Positions 34,861-47,990 of a stretch of 64,000 nucleotides of DNA are shown one piece after another (position 1 is the first letter of the stretch; each line of letters opens with the position of its first letter). Below the pieces are notes generated by a model. It saw only the letters and a list, made by a program, of their open reading frames with translations. It had not been told where the DNA came from and did no database searches. Source of the DNA: Stratiolaelaps scimitus (Eukaryota > Arthropoda > Arachnida > Mesostigmata > Laelapidae); assembly GCA_019614645.1 (NCBI GenBank), contig JABWDB010000005.1, forward strand, positions 17,101,001 through 17,165,000, in the 5' to 3' direction. The position numbers were made by a program, and so were the translations under genes.

Positions 34861-37800
34861 TGGCCACACTGGATGGTGACTGAATTTGCAGAAAAAGAAA
34901 ATTGTTTCTACGCAACAAGAACGGGAAAGCGCTGCGAGCAGCATCATTATAGTCATCATTATCTGTTGAATTGCCAAAGTGCGGCTAGCAAGCTGGCGAA
35001 AGAGAGAGAGAGAGAGAGAAAGTCATGAGATAAAGAAAGATCCATTCGCTTGTGGGTCAGTCCAATACGTGCAACAGTACCATCAGCAGCAAAGAGGGCA
35101 ATAGCTACTTATGTTCACACATTAGATGAAGTGGATGGCCGGCAGCTATTATATATTGGCCTCTTGGGAGTAATATCTTTGTTGAGCTTCTATCTGCGAG
35201 CGTAAGACCCAACGAAACTGGATAGTAAGCAGCTTGTGTCATGGTCCCTAAACGATATTTGGGAGCGCACACCGACCTCAGCAAGCAGCTCATTTGCGAA
35301 GGCTAACCGGAAACATAAATGTATAACATATAGATGAGGTACCTTAGAGTCGGTCACAGCTGTACAACATGGGATACTGGATCACGGTGTTGAGGAGACC
35401 GTAGGGGTGTTTCTTTCGGCGTGAATCGATCTTGAACCTATACATAGTAGGCGACACATTTTGGTACACAGGACATAATATTAACAATATCATGGATGAG
35501 TCCGATGCATGCGAGACAATTTGATGATACTCGGCATAGTCACTCCATTCGATCGTTTTCCTTGAATTAGTTTTTAATTTCTGATTTCTTCGTGTGCTGA
35601 TTTATAATTTTTAAAGCAGCAATTACGTGCTGTCGAGATTCTCTCTCTCTCTCTTTCGCAGGACGTTATCCAACGGAATTCGAACCAGCACCCTTCAGCT
35701 TGGTCGCCACAAATCATGCCCGTATCAAACTATCCTGACGGCATTTAGTACCAATTAAATTATTGACTGTGTTGAATGATTATTATTACTATCAAAAAAA
35801 AAATTGTGGCACAATGACCACACCCAGCAAAAAATTTCACTAGAAAATGCGTTTGTTTTAATAATATTACCTTTGCTAACAGCAATTTTGCCACTAATAT
35901 TTTCAACCATTAACCAGCTGTTATCTGAGTGTCTTGCTATTGTATAGGTTAGTTATTATGTTTTTTTAATATCATCGTTGTTATAGTCAGACAATACCGT
36001 TGCTGTGAAAAGGCGTTTCTAATAAGAACGGTTAGCCACCTTAGACATATATCAGTTGAATAAGCAAGCAATCAATCCCGAGTGTTTTATTCCTTAGGAT
36101 TTTAGCAAGTCCTACCTCATTCCTGTCAGGGCGAGTAATATCTAGCTTCTATCATTGGCAGTGGCCTAATCGAAGCACAGGATTTTGGCCTCCTTACCAA
36201 CCAGTATCTGCAGGATGAACCGATTTCGAGCATAAGGCATTTATATAATGACTAGGCAGAACTAAGGGTTGCTTCTGGACGACCGTTAGTTCTACTATTA
36301 TGCTTATTAGCAAAGCTGCAACAAAAAAAAAAGAACACAAACATTTTAATATCTAATTACGGGAAGACAGCTTTTTTGGCCACTGCCTAGTTCTCGAGTA
36401 GGCCTCTATTTTCCTAAAATTTCAAATAGACACTGCCAGCGGCAGATTGTGAACACTAAACTTAGATTCTGTATAATAAAAATTCAAAGTTGAAATGATT
36501 AAAACAAGTCTTTGAGTGCTCCACAATGATGGTACTCTATGTGTTTGTTGTACGAGCTTTCAGTATGATGTTAAGGTTCACTTTTAGTCTTAATGCAGGC
36601 TCCCTACCCTAACAGACAAGGCCCAACCGAAATAGAAATTTGCAAATTTTGTCTTTATCATTCGTCAGGTGGCTTCTCTATGTGGCGAAGAGATCCAAAA
36701 CACGGTATTTTCGAACTCTCTGCATGCTTCTGCCTCGTCATGAATCTGCAGATACATGTGAGTATACACACATCTTAGTATACCATTTTGCTTAGGATAC
36801 TTTGAAGTGGCAGCGTAGCCTTTTTTTTCAACAACGAGAGCGGTCAACAATAGCCAATGTTCTAGTGAACTCGTCTAGTGTCTACAAATCAGCGAGGATG
36901 AATTATGTTCATGTCGAGTGAACAGATATTTCCAGTGTCGAAAGCAACAGGGTAGTGCACATTTTGAGCAAATCCAATTTTCTCTCTTTACGGAACAGTT
37001 CCCCAAATGGATGCGTGATTCAGCTCACTGGCGGCCACGGACATCAGAATAGCCAAAGGGTGCTCTGCCGTGGTGACATGGCTGAGTTTTCTTTCTAATT
37101 TTTGGCTAAAAATAATAGTGAGCTCAGTATCGAGCATATGCGCACACTACGTTCAAACGATTTGATTTGATAGTGCACATTAAGTAATTATATATTTTTA
37201 ATTACCCAATTCATTACTCAGTAAAAATTGTGGCAAAAATCGATTTTTTGCTCATACGTACTGTAATCTCAAGTCAGCATGCACATGTGAACGCGATAAA
37301 TGGCGCTCATCCCCTAACGCTGCGCTATATTTTAACCCGAAATACGAGCGGGGGAAAACGAATTCAACGTATTTATGTCAGACGATGCGGGACCCCACGA
37401 CAATCCATTGTGTTATCGACACAGCCAAACAAAAAGCCAAGTACAATCGTAGATGGAAATTTATTAAACAAACAGCATCATTTCACCATCTCAACACAGT
37501 TTTGTTTTTTTTTAAATCGAAAGTGATCGACAACGATGTGAACCTCTCAATGTTTATATGATGTGATTGTGTTTGATTGTTATGAATGAACGGTGGCTCT
37601 TCCATTGGATTTTGGCGTGTGAACATCTACCTGATCATTTACTTCAACTCTTGTTTTGTGTGGTTGTGTTATTATTGTCGTTGTTGTTGTAGATAAGTCG
37701 AGCGGTTGTTCTTGAATGACAGTATCATACATCTATTCATCTCAATCGCACTTCCTCGGATGAACTTTCCGAGGCTCGGGCACCCCCACAAGGATCTTAC

Positions 37801-38970
37801 ATTCTCAACGAATCCATAAATTGTAGCCAACAGAGGCCCATGAAAGGGGTGGTAAAATCTCCGAGTTGACGCTCAAGTTAAGATAGATCAGCTACTTCGT
37901 TCGTGTGAATTTTCTACGGGGCACGCCTTGGCTTCAATGGCTGCTTCAATTTTATAGGGTGCTTGCCTCGTTGAAGGATTTTCACCGGCAGCGTTAATAT
38001 TAATAAGGACTATCCTGTTAACGGATGCGTGTATAGGGCCCAACGGAGCCGCACGAGTTATCGGTTTTCTGTTCTAAGATCAAGTCCGAGACCTCCTTGA
38101 CCGGCAATAGTTCGATATATTGACGAGTTCTACGTTTTTCTTCCCCGGCAAACGAGACTTATAGGTGCGCCGTTGTTGAACACCGCGTGCGCTGTCGTTT
38201 ATATAGGTGAGTTTGCCCCTTTATTTTTTACCGATATACTTTGACAAATCTACCGATCCTCGTCGACCACGTACACGAACCGACATGTCAGGTTATGTAG
38301 TGCCGTGAAGATTCTCGATAACTCTCATGTGTTATTGTCGATCAAGTACAAATCGCGCATGCGATGACTTTTGGGCTCCGTGATTCAGCCAATGACCGCT
38401 AACCTATATCACGTGTTTTTTCTTCGTCTTTTTAGACTGTATTATATATATATATATGTATATATATGCATCTATATATGTTTTAGTTGTTTGGTCTCCA
38501 AGAATTTTGTGAAATGCAAGCTCTTTCTCCCGCCCGTAATGAGACAACTTCTGTGAAAGCGCTGACGACCTTCATGAAGCTCGAGACTCGAGACTGACTG
38601 ATGAGCACATGACGATCAATCATCTCAAGGGCTCCCGAGACAAATATTCTTATTTCTTTCTTAGAGAAATACAGTTCTCCGATCTACCCCACGCGCTTCA
38701 CCCTGACCCTCCTCCCCCACCGACTGTTCCCTGGAAAGTCGCTCTCGGAGAATCTTGTTCGGCTTATCTTCCCTTCAACCATTATGGACGGCTGCATCTG
38801 GTGAAGACACAGTTGCCTTTCATGAACCCAAGTAACCTTTCATGCAAGTTGTTGATGATCAGCACGCGATCTCTTGGATGTCCAGTTTGTCGGGCAACAC
38901 TTCTTTGCAAAAGGTGCACGCAAATCGTCGAAATGTCAGACTCATGGACGCGTGTACCGGTCACGTTGAG
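34861..38970. other. spacer and 3' flank of the MARVEL gene
   Basis: (GA)n at 35003-35020, the tRNA-like repeat at 35640-35750, and (TA)n near 38443-38480. No coding exon identified. Confidence 0.5.
35640..35750 (-). repeat. tRNA-like repeat with GA tail
   Basis: On the minus strand it reads ATAGTTTGATACGGGCATG, then GTGGCGACCAAGC, GGGTGCTGGTTCGAATTCCG (B-box-like), and after about 20 bases a (GA)n tract. Head followed by a simple repeat is the layout of a tRNA-derived SINE. No second copy was found in the window. Confidence 0.4.
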
Positions 38971-38975
38971 CTCAG

Positions 38976-39717
38976 TCATGCCATGGATGGTGTGACGCTT
39001 ACGGCGTGCAGGCCCGCGTGTGGCGGTGGAAGCGAACTCGAGAATCGTTCGTCCCGGAAGAACTTGTAGCTGAAGTACGAACTGACAATGAAGCATACCA
39101 TCGAGAATAGGCCGAAAACGCCGGCAACCTGTACACACAAATCAAAAGGAACCTTAGCAATCATGCTGTTTCGTACGTCTCATTTTCCTAATGCAATTAT
39201 AAGTGTGGCATTACGTTGAACGACATATGTTTCACAGAAATTCTTTAACAGTCGACTTTCAACGTTAGACTTACCTTTGAAGCGGCGTTGTCATCGGGAT
39301 CCTGGCAGTAGGCGCAGAACTCGAGGAGGCTGACGATCAGATAGAAGAGACCCGTGAAACTATCACAGACCAAAAGCTGCAAATTTATGCAATTGCCAGA
39401 AAAAGACGAGACAAGTAAATCAATGAAGTCCCAAAGAATTGCAGCTCCAAACCCGTTTGATTAAACTTTCCTTCATCGTAAATCTCATCGAGCAGTACCA
39501 GTTCCCCAGCATAATTATAATCAATATGCGACAAAGCATACAACGATTGTTTTAGCCTTTCTTCTTCCCCGAGGGAAAGACCGATGTTTAGCGATAGCTT
39601 TTGTGTTGAATTACATGCTTCAATGGTTGTTTACATACATCGCATCAGGTGTCTATATGGCCCTATTGAGCGGCTCCCAGTCGTTGTCGATATGACATGA
39701 GTCGTGATTCACACAGT

Positions 39718-39757
<40 letters not shown>

Positions 39758-40721
39758 GACGCTTTCAAATCCAATATGTAATTCATATTAGTGGCATATA
39801 CATTCTAATAATTTATTGCATAGCAAGACGTTAGCATGTCCTCGCTCAACGTATAGTATTATTATTTTAGGACGCGCTGTGTTGTCAAATCGAAACTACA
39901 CATCGATTGTTCGACGACGAGTTGTGTTCGTCTAGTCTCGTTTCGTTCATTCTTTGCGTGTACTCGATTTTTGCGTGTACATTAATCAACGACGATGGCG
40001 CCTTCCGAGTTCACCAGCATAACACTAGCTGACACTAAGTGGTATCGCACTGTTTAATGATGCTTATACAACGGAGAGGGCGAGATATATATATATATAC
40101 ATATATAGGGATAGAGAGAGAGAGAGTGAGACTAGCCACCCAGTTTATCTATGCCATCCAATTTTCGTTCGGATGAAGAACAGCACGATTATGGTCGTGT
40201 TCTCAAAATGATCAGCGTCATAACAACATCACAGTGATGTCAATAACAATAATATTTACCAAGGGAGTTGGTAATAAAAAAAAAGAAGCCTAGATGATGT
40301 ATTCGATCTATCGCTGCGCTCAAAGGCGAGCGCTCTGGCCGAGCGATGTGTTGACGACGCGATTTCCCACCAAGCCCGCTTAGCCCGTTCGATAGAATAG
40401 AAGACGACACCGTTCGTCGCTAAGCGACTGTTGATAGTAGCAGGGGGTCATGTGTTTGTGTATTCAGTTGATGTTGTGCCGTTTTGCCCGATACTCGAGT
40501 GGTCTCCGAGCGTGCGATTGTGTTGTACTCACGAAGAAGGGGAAGTTGACAAGATTCGACATTAGCTCCTGGGCGCGCATCACGAATATGATAATGAAGA
40601 AGAACGCGAGAAGGAACGATGTGATGATGACGAACAGCGAGAATTCGTATCTATGGACATAGTTCTCGTAGCACGGATTCTGAATGGACTCGATGCAGAT
40701 TAGCCCGCATAATCCGAAAAT
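38976..40721 (-). CDS. MARVEL-domain four-helix membrane protein (CKLF/CMTM-like), 3' exons
   Basis: Three minus-strand exons join in phase 0: 40721-40533 (63 codons, donor GTGAGT), 39376-39275 (34 codons, donor GTAAG), 39128-38976 (50 codons plus TGA). Acceptors are TTTTAG, TTTGCAG and GTGTACAG. The 147 codons encode the end of a first hydrophobic helix (IFGLCGLICIES), an extracellular loop with a cysteine, a second helix (FVIITSFLLAFFFIIIFVM), a third (LVCDSFTGLFYLIVSLLEF) and a fourth (VAGVFGLFSMVCFIVSSYF) followed by a short cytoplasmic tail with FRDERF. This matches the helix order and length of MARVEL proteins of the CMTM group, which act in membrane apposition and vesicle traffic. The N-terminus and most of helix 1 must come from at least one more upstream exon; I could not find one with a phase-0 donor up to about 47.3 kb. 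The family is recognised from topology, so the exact orthologue is open. Confidence 0.75.
39724..39756. repeat. (TA)n microsatellite
   Basis: Lies in the MARVEL gene intron between 40533 and 39376. Confidence 0.95.
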
Positions 40722-40743
40722 CTAAAACAAAAGAAAAAATTGA

Positions 40744-40768
40744 TATATATATATATATATATATATAT
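40744..40768. repeat. (TA)n microsatellite
   Basis: Lies about 22 bases upstream of the MARVEL exon starting at 40721, within the expected intron. Confidence 0.95.
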
Positions 40769-42064
40769 GGAGAGAATTTAAGAACCAAAAGAATAACATC
40801 ATAACGTAAGATTAGAGGTCATGGGAGTTAAACGAAGAACGCAGGAAGTTCTATGTCGACAATATGGACTATCCTCTCTTACGAGATTGTTGCTTTTCAC
40901 CTAATCCGATTTAAGACCGTAGGAAGGGTACAGTGGTACTCAATGGGCAAAAGATCAGCTTTTCTTTTGTTTGATGCATGAAAATGAGATGCTTCCCCGC
41001 AATGCGCTCGTCAGTCTTGAAAGACAGCGTAACTAGTGATTTCAAAAGGTCGTTAATTTTTTGTATATATATCCATTGTCTTTTTTGTTTCGCGAGTTCA
41101 ATACAATAATACAACTCAATATATTATGCAATCGATTAGTTAAGCTCAAGCATCAAGTCTTCGTCGACGATACACAAATTTTCGTATTTTCTAACAAACG
41201 TTTGCAACTCGACGTCACCGAAAGACGTACAATTTCAGCGATGCGAAGCATGCCTTGCAACGAGCTAACGAACGCTTTATCGGGGCCGATAGTCGTCATT
41301 TTTGCTGCCGTGTCTGCCGCTGCGCTGTGACGGGAAATAGGTTCGCTTTCAGCACCGACTGACTAACGAGACTAACAAACAGATGTCGCCAAACGAGCGG
41401 CGGTCTAGGCAAATTAGCCTGTCTCGATCGAACGCGGAAGATAGCCAGCAAAAAAAGGCCGGCGTGGTGCTGCGTTTGCAGTTCAGCGCCGTTCGTCGTC
41501 GGTTGAAGTGGCTCTTGGCTTGAGACTCTAGTTGGTCGATGGCGGCCCTCACGTGCGCGCGGGTTGACGCCTTCCTGGGCGACAAACTGCACTACCACAA
41601 ACTGCTCTGGGTGCTCTCCTCCGCTGGGTCCTTAGGCAGCAGTTGTTCTCTTCACAGGTAGTGTCCGCATGATCTGAAATCGTTGGAAATCGTCCGATGA
41701 AGCAAGTGTTCGCCTGCCTGTAAAGGAACTCAGTTGTAGAACACAAACAGAAAGAATAGGGGAATACTACTTAGGTGCGATATAGTACGGTCATTCCTCT
41801 ACGAAAGATGTTACACTGTTGTGAGCTTCGATCGAAGCTCAGAAACGTGGCTGGTCATAGACGGTGTTACACCGAAGGCTATTGTCGGTGTTCTTAAAAT
41901 TGGTCATTCTAGTTCGTTCTTACAGTGGAGGCGAGACGAGTTCTCGCACTCGTGAAGAGCCGTTTGTGATGTGAAGTACATTTGTATCCCTGTCAATATA
42001 CGTTCTTGCCTAATACCCTCAATGTTCTATACCTAACGTGAAGTGACAGATTCTCTAGCAACCG

Positions 42065-42577
42065 TCAGGATAGAACCGTATCGTAGTAGAGCAGATAACT
42101 ACAAGCTCTTCTCCTTATAGCCCGAGCAGTACTACACAGCCGGTCATAGAGAAAAAGCCGATTTTCAAAGGTCACTTTGTTAAACCGTGACGGTCCTTTC
42201 CAACGAGTATCCGGCCTAAATGCAATATATTTCTTCGATGTCAATAGCTTTGTGGTTTTGGCTCGTGGTGGAAAATCGTGTACATTATCAGTCTGTATAA
42301 TAACCCGCCATGCTAAAAACCATATAACTTTTGGCAGCGATGCAAAAGGACGCAGTACCAAGATAACGGCCCCTACAATTTTCCCATTTCCGAAAGAACT
42401 TTGGGGAGAAATACACACAACTTCCGTGGATTGAAAATAAGAATATCCGGTCCCAACAAGTGATTTAGAGGATTTCCTGTGAATCTGTGAGAAAAGCCGA
42501 AAGGAGACATAGAGTTTTTCGGGTAAGGGTTGGGAAAATGTAGAGCGTTCATTGGATTCTCTTTGTTTAGTAGCCAA
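42065..42577 (-). other. unidentified 170-codon open frame
   Basis: The longest non-repeat open frame in AT-rich sequence in this part of the window, minus strand. It contains YVSFRLFSQIHRKSSK and FENRLFLYDRLCSTARAI. No signal peptide, membrane helix or known domain is seen, and an overlapping frame is also open on the other strand, so coding status is doubtful. Confidence 0.2.
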
Positions 42578-43404
42578 AAGAAGAACATATTTTTTAAGAT
42601 TAGTTTTCCAATTTAACTAGTTGAACTATGTGGTTTGATTATATTAGATCATTTTATGAAAACAAGACACACAATTATATTAAAATGATTGTTTCGTGTC
42701 GTCTTTTGGTCTGTCCTGCATGCGCTTTGTATCCTTCCTCGAAGTTCAGGGAAAAATAAAATATTTACCCAACATTGCCGGAATGAATCGTGACCCTTAT
42801 ATTGGTGCAGTGGTAACTCTAAGCAATATGGGAATCTATTATTACTTCATCTTAATCAATTATATAGGATTCGGTATAACATCGAAATATACTTAACGAG
42901 TTACGTCTTTGCTATACATGGGTACGTGGAATAAAAAGATCGCCCCGCGGTTTACTTAAAGACACGTAATGATTTTGCTCACGTCTTACTCTACACTTGA
43001 TTATCAATGCTATATATATATATGTATATATATATTCGCATACGGTATACAAGTGCATTCTATACACCACTCAAGTCCACTTAAAAAATAGTCGCCACAG
43101 GAATTCTAACATATTTCGCCAACCAAGATTTGTCATATCAGGTCACATTACATCTAGCTTTGGATACACCACCAAAGGGTCGCCGAGACGCGAATTTATA
43201 CGTGCATGCTTTTTTAGTCCAACTTCTTTCGTGTAATTATTGTAGTGAGCCACGAATGATGCTACGGAGGATAATGCCTGACCCTGCGATGGATGTCACT
43301 ATCGTTCACAATGTACATAACTTGGTAATTGTTTCGGTTTTCTAAGTAAATGGTATTCCTTAAGCGCCTCATTATAGAAACTCATATATCCTTTTGTACT
43401 TTGA

Positions 43405-43472
43405 GTTTATAAGTTGCCAGGAAGTTACTGGCAACAGCAAGTTACTGGTTTATAAATTGCCAGGAAGTTACT
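43405..43472. repeat. direct repeat, 25 bases, 43-base period
   Basis: GTTTATAAGTTGCCAGGAAG plus TTACT (43405-43429) recurs at 43448-43472 with a single difference. A shorter related GTTACTGG lies between them. Tandem duplication of unknown origin. Confidence 0.8.
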
Positions 43473-43662
43473 AATGCACCACTCCATTAAGAATCTCTGA
43501 ATTAAGTTACTGTTGCAAGCAACATAATAACCGTATTTAAATTGGTTTCAACTTGTGGTTGAATCAAACCAGGCTGTAAACGATTGAGTCCAACGACTCA
43601 GTCGACTACTGAACGACTATACCAAAAATAGTTAGTAATCGTGTCTAAGCATATTTCGCTCT

Positions 43663-43735
43663 TACAGGGTATGAAGCAATGGTAAAACCAGTACCGTGGA
43701 CGTTAAATGTTGGCTGAGAGTCAGCCCGAAAACCT
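43663..43735 (+). repeat. SINE fragment (body only)
   Basis: Contains TATGAAGCAATG, then AGTACCGTGGACGTTAAATG and GTTGGCTGAGAGTCAGCC, matching the body of the copies at 8.5 and 49.9 kb. The tRNA-like head is missing. Confidence 0.55.
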
Positions 43736-43807
43736 TTAGGATATATATGAAACAATGTTTAAGTGCCGAACATATAGCCATATATAGAAAACCACTAACA
43801 ATAGGCC

Positions 43808-44170
43808 ATGCGCGCAATTGCTATAAGACCACAAAATAGAGCTCAAGGGTTATTTTATCAGCATTTTAATGGTAGCCATTTTCGTTATAAAATCGTTCAC
43901 AAGATAGTCGATGGGTACACTATCAACTACACTCATCGTCAAAGTAATTATTTTTCATCCGGGCTCATCTCGAAAACACCACCAACATACAAGCAGTTTG
44001 TTTCTTACATCGCTCGCATATATAGTGCTTGTCCGACCGACCTGCCGGTGATGTCACGGTCTCTGACTGCCTATCTGTGTGTTCATTTTGCCAAAATCGG
44101 CATCTCCAGATGGCTTTCCAGAGACAATGACTATTCGAAGCCGTCTTCCTACAAAGATACCCTGTCCTGA
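43808..44170 (+). other. unidentified 120-codon open frame
   Basis: A plus-strand frame starting with ATG and ending with TGA. It contains TPPTYKQFVSYIARIY and VMSRSLTAYLCVHFAKIG. No domain recognised, no splice partner found, and AT content like the surrounding spacer. Kept as an open frame only; could be repeat-derived. Confidence 0.2.
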
Positions 44171-46800
44171 CAGAAACCTCCCGGCCAGTTGTCGCACTGT
44201 CCCGATTGGTAGAGCTTTCTGTGCCGATCGCCCGAACGGCAGGACATAGGACCTTTCCTGTTCAGCAACTGCGGCCAGCAGGTCTCATCTCGGTCTCATT
44301 AACAGAGAGATATCCTTCCCTGGTTTGGAGGGGGACCTTTGGTGAGATTTTCCTTTTTGACCTCCCGCCTTTTCTATCAGTGAACAGTCACCGCCCCTGC
44401 CGATGAGGTAAAAAATCTCTTCCGAATTACAGCATCCTCCGGCAATCGAAAAATCAAGTGTGAACGCTATCGTTTGCTTTGTAGGGTACACGTATTGTAG
44501 TTTTGTATAGAATCTCATGCTTTTCGTCATTTCTATATAACCCAATAAGGTTTAATTCACTTAGCTTTAAATGTAAGTATTACATATTGTCTCAAATGAT
44601 ATTGACTCGGGGACAACCAATTACGTGAATTGAACTCGGCAATCAAAGCGACATTTATCAAGCCGAAGAATAGCACATACATTTATCTAATGCAGTTGTT
44701 GCTCTCTATAACTCTAATTAACATTACGGGGTTGGCAGTATCCATTCATTTCTATTCGTGTTGTCACGGTCATCACGGTTCGTTTGCTCGTTGTCCTATG
44801 CTAGAGAGTATAACACAATCGGCATATTCTCAACAGCTCTCATAGAATCAGGTGAGGAAAAATATACAGGGTTTGATTGATCAATTGATCCAATGATTCT
44901 AAAGGCGCGCGAGCACTTAGATGGAAAAAAATTTGATGCCTTGTATAATATATGTGAGCGTAGATACACAGACATACCAATAGAAGATTTTGGGCAAAGA
45001 CAAGTAACGAACTTAGTCAATGTGGACCCATTACTCGTGATTGCCTTTTAAAAGCATCACTGTTCAATGAAACAATTCATTGATTCTGCTTGTTTTGTTG
45101 CAAAGTTGCTCAGTTCGGCCACGATACGGCAAGAGTCGTTTCTTCAGCTCAATTACAAGGTGAACGATTCTAGTAAAAAGGTATGTCCCGGCATACTCGA
45201 CACAATGTGCACCAACTGTTTTTCTTGGGCGTGATACATATTGAACTTGTCTTCCCCTTCAAGGCAAACCCTTCTAGAGTTCTAGTTTGAGAGTGTTTTA
45301 AGGATGAATAAGGCAGCGCCGTATACCATTGCTTGATGCCCACCAGCTGCAATCGACCGGACGTCACTAGAAGTCACTATTTCTTCGCCCGCTTCATCCT
45401 AACGAATTTTGCCACTGAAGTGGGACATTGTCGTCTCTGCTCGCGAGCTCTTGAGTGACTTCGCAAATGACATAGGAGACCCCATCTAGTAGAGCATAAA
45501 TGAAGGCTGAGTCATGCGCCGAAATGAAGACGCGACACTGTGCCAAGAATCACCGTCGCGCTAGGGAACTCAATCGCATTAATAGTTTTATGTTAAACAC
45601 CCTATCCGTCGATGAAAATATTGGCCCAAACACACACACACACCGGATACGCCCAAAACCATTCGTATTGCATTTTTATATAATATATACAGCATGCTGT
45701 AAGCATACAGTAATGGCAGTCTGCTTCGCACGCGCTTAAACTTTAATTTACTTCTACTTTTCAATGTACACAAAACGGAGTCTTCATGAACTTGTCCAGA
45801 GTTTTCATGCTTTATATTCGTCTTTGTGTATTTTGCTGTAGAAAATAGCCGGAAAAGACACTTAATTATAGTGTGACAGGTTCTAATTGTATTGAGGCGA
45901 ACACACGAGCGTCAACATTGCGGAATTTCCTCAAGTTAATTCTTGAATAATAATAAGAAAAGCTGTGGATATAAGTTAGAATGAGTCCAGGTGCAGTGGA
46001 CACCTGAAGTACACGTAGTTTTCTTAATTTCAGCGGTTCGAATTACGTTTGAATGGATATTTCAAGTTTCATCACAAATAAGAAGTTAGGCGAGCTGATC
46101 AGCGCCCATTGAAGGACGGGTTCACAATACATTCGAGTACTATATATTCGAAACTGTGCAGAAGAGAACACATTGGTATTCTCGAGCCATTTGTTGGCCG
46201 GCATAAGTTCCATATTTGTTATATCATAGAATGATGTTGACTGTTGTTATGTAGCTATTGAATCTATTCCCGTAACTTCACTCACTATCGTTGGCAAAAT
46301 GGGGACACGAAACCTTAGCATAAAGATCCTCAATGGATGGCACTGTCTTCCCAGATGGGTTAGGAAGTCGGCCGCTTTGATTTCTCACCGATCTATAGGT
46401 GTATATATCTATATATCTATCTATATATATAATACGCGTGTGTGTGTGTGTATACATGTATACAGAGGTCTACAAAGGCGTGCTAACTCACACCAGCACC
46501 GCTTTGAAATTCTCCGATTCACGTAACCTTCATTTCATCACTTTAATGACCAAGTGGCGATCCGGTCGGCGAAACGCTATGATCGCCCTCAAACTGGTTA
46601 TTCCCCCGAAGGGACGAACATACAAGACCTTGTACCTTGTATGTTTCCGCGTTAAATGTTAACAGCGCAGACGCTAAGATAGGAATGCCGTTCGATGCTG
46701 GTGTCTGTTGCACACTTGACGCTGTGCGACGGCGATATACGACAATGGCCAACTTTAACCCAGGAGCAGCACAATATATATATATATATATGTATGTATA
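44171..46800. other. spacer, no gene recognised
   Basis: AT-rich with (AC)n near 45632-45643, (GT)n near 46437-46450 and (TA)n at 46770-46792. Confidence 0.55.
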
Positions 46801-47990
46801 GCCCGACCGCGAAGCTGTGTTCATCAGCCCAAGTTGTACGAAATCATCGCTTGCTGACTATGCATATGTGTGTCGTCCCAGAGTAGACACTTCAATCGTC
46901 CTCAACACACGGGACTCATGCCGGACATCATTTTTAGCCATTCATATGCTCATTCCCAGTCGTCGATGCGGAGTGCACTCTTGCGGACAAACGCTGCTAA
47001 CCAGCTGCACAAAACGTATGGACACAGCGATGGACCATTTTTCGTCGAACAACAATCGGTCGAACACTCACCTCGTCGGCGGATGGGCAATGGTACGGAG
47101 ACACGGTAAAATCCTTGTGGGCCCGTCGTGTCCGGCCTGTTTGTTCGAGCCGGCAGGGCCTGAAAAGCGCTTGTCGCCGAGCTCAGACACAGGCGGCTCG
47201 TCGGTCGGCGCGGGTCCGTCTCGCGGGTAGCTCAGAGCAGCCCTTGCTTTCACTGATCGCCTCTCCCGTGCGCACTCTCGAACGATACTATAGCTCATAC
47301 ACTCGGCTAGTGGCTACCGAGTGCCTCTACAGAGCCTATAGCCGGGCCCTGTCCCGGACACCATACCAGCGATGCGCTTGCTGTGCGCTCTGCAGCCTCT
47401 CGAGTCTGTCGAGAGAGAGGAGTCGATAAAGGGCCATAGGGGAAGCGGAAAAGCAACGTGCCGAAAACTGGTTGTGATGGTGGTGGAACTGCTGCTGCTG
47501 CTGCGACCAGGGAGAATAATAACACCAGAGGAACAAATAGGCTAGGCAACATTACAGAAAGCACAGCACAGCAACCTTGCGAGAAAGGCCCGCTGGGTCG
47601 GTCTGAGACTCGGGTAGCCTGGCTGCCGGCTCGACAACCGGCTCGAAGACCGGCCGGCTCGGCTGGACCGATTCAGAGCTACAGAAGACGGGGGGGAAAC
47701 AAGCACTCATTGCAGGACATTGCGGCCTGGTGGCTGACATATAGAAGACGCAGGAGAAGTCTGTGATACCAGCGGAGAACGGGAGGTGTGTGTCCACCAA
47801 CAGTGCGAACAGCCCTGCGGAGGTTGTGACCACGACGACGACGGCGACGATGATGATGACGACAACGACGGCGGCAGTTCTCAGTTGAAGAAAGAACACG
47901 ATGATGCCGATAGAGTCGTGTCTGGTGTCCGTAGAGTGTCTGGTGTAGCGTGGCTTTGATCAGTAGCGTGAATTGCACAGGTATATGGCG
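46801..47990. other. GC-rich block, possible promoter or 5' exon
   Basis: Overlapping frames on both strands. On the minus strand a donor-like GAG|GTGAGT occurs at 47073-47068, with a Pro/Ser-rich frame upstream (DGPAPTDEPPVSELGDKRF). This could be the 5' exon of a minus-strand gene, but its phase does not fit the MARVEL exon at 40721. Confidence 0.35.

Larger units (their letters stand above)
40722..43662. other. upstream intron or flank of the MARVEL gene
   Basis: The missing 5' exon(s) of the MARVEL gene should lie here or further upstream. (TA)n at 40744-40768 and 43012-43035. No exon with a phase-0 donor and a hydrophobic helix was found. Confidence 0.4.

Noticed and set aside
47068..47298. 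Candidate first exon of the MARVEL gene
   Set aside because: Donor is good but its phase (2) does not match the phase-0 acceptor at 40721, and no hydrophobic helix is encoded.
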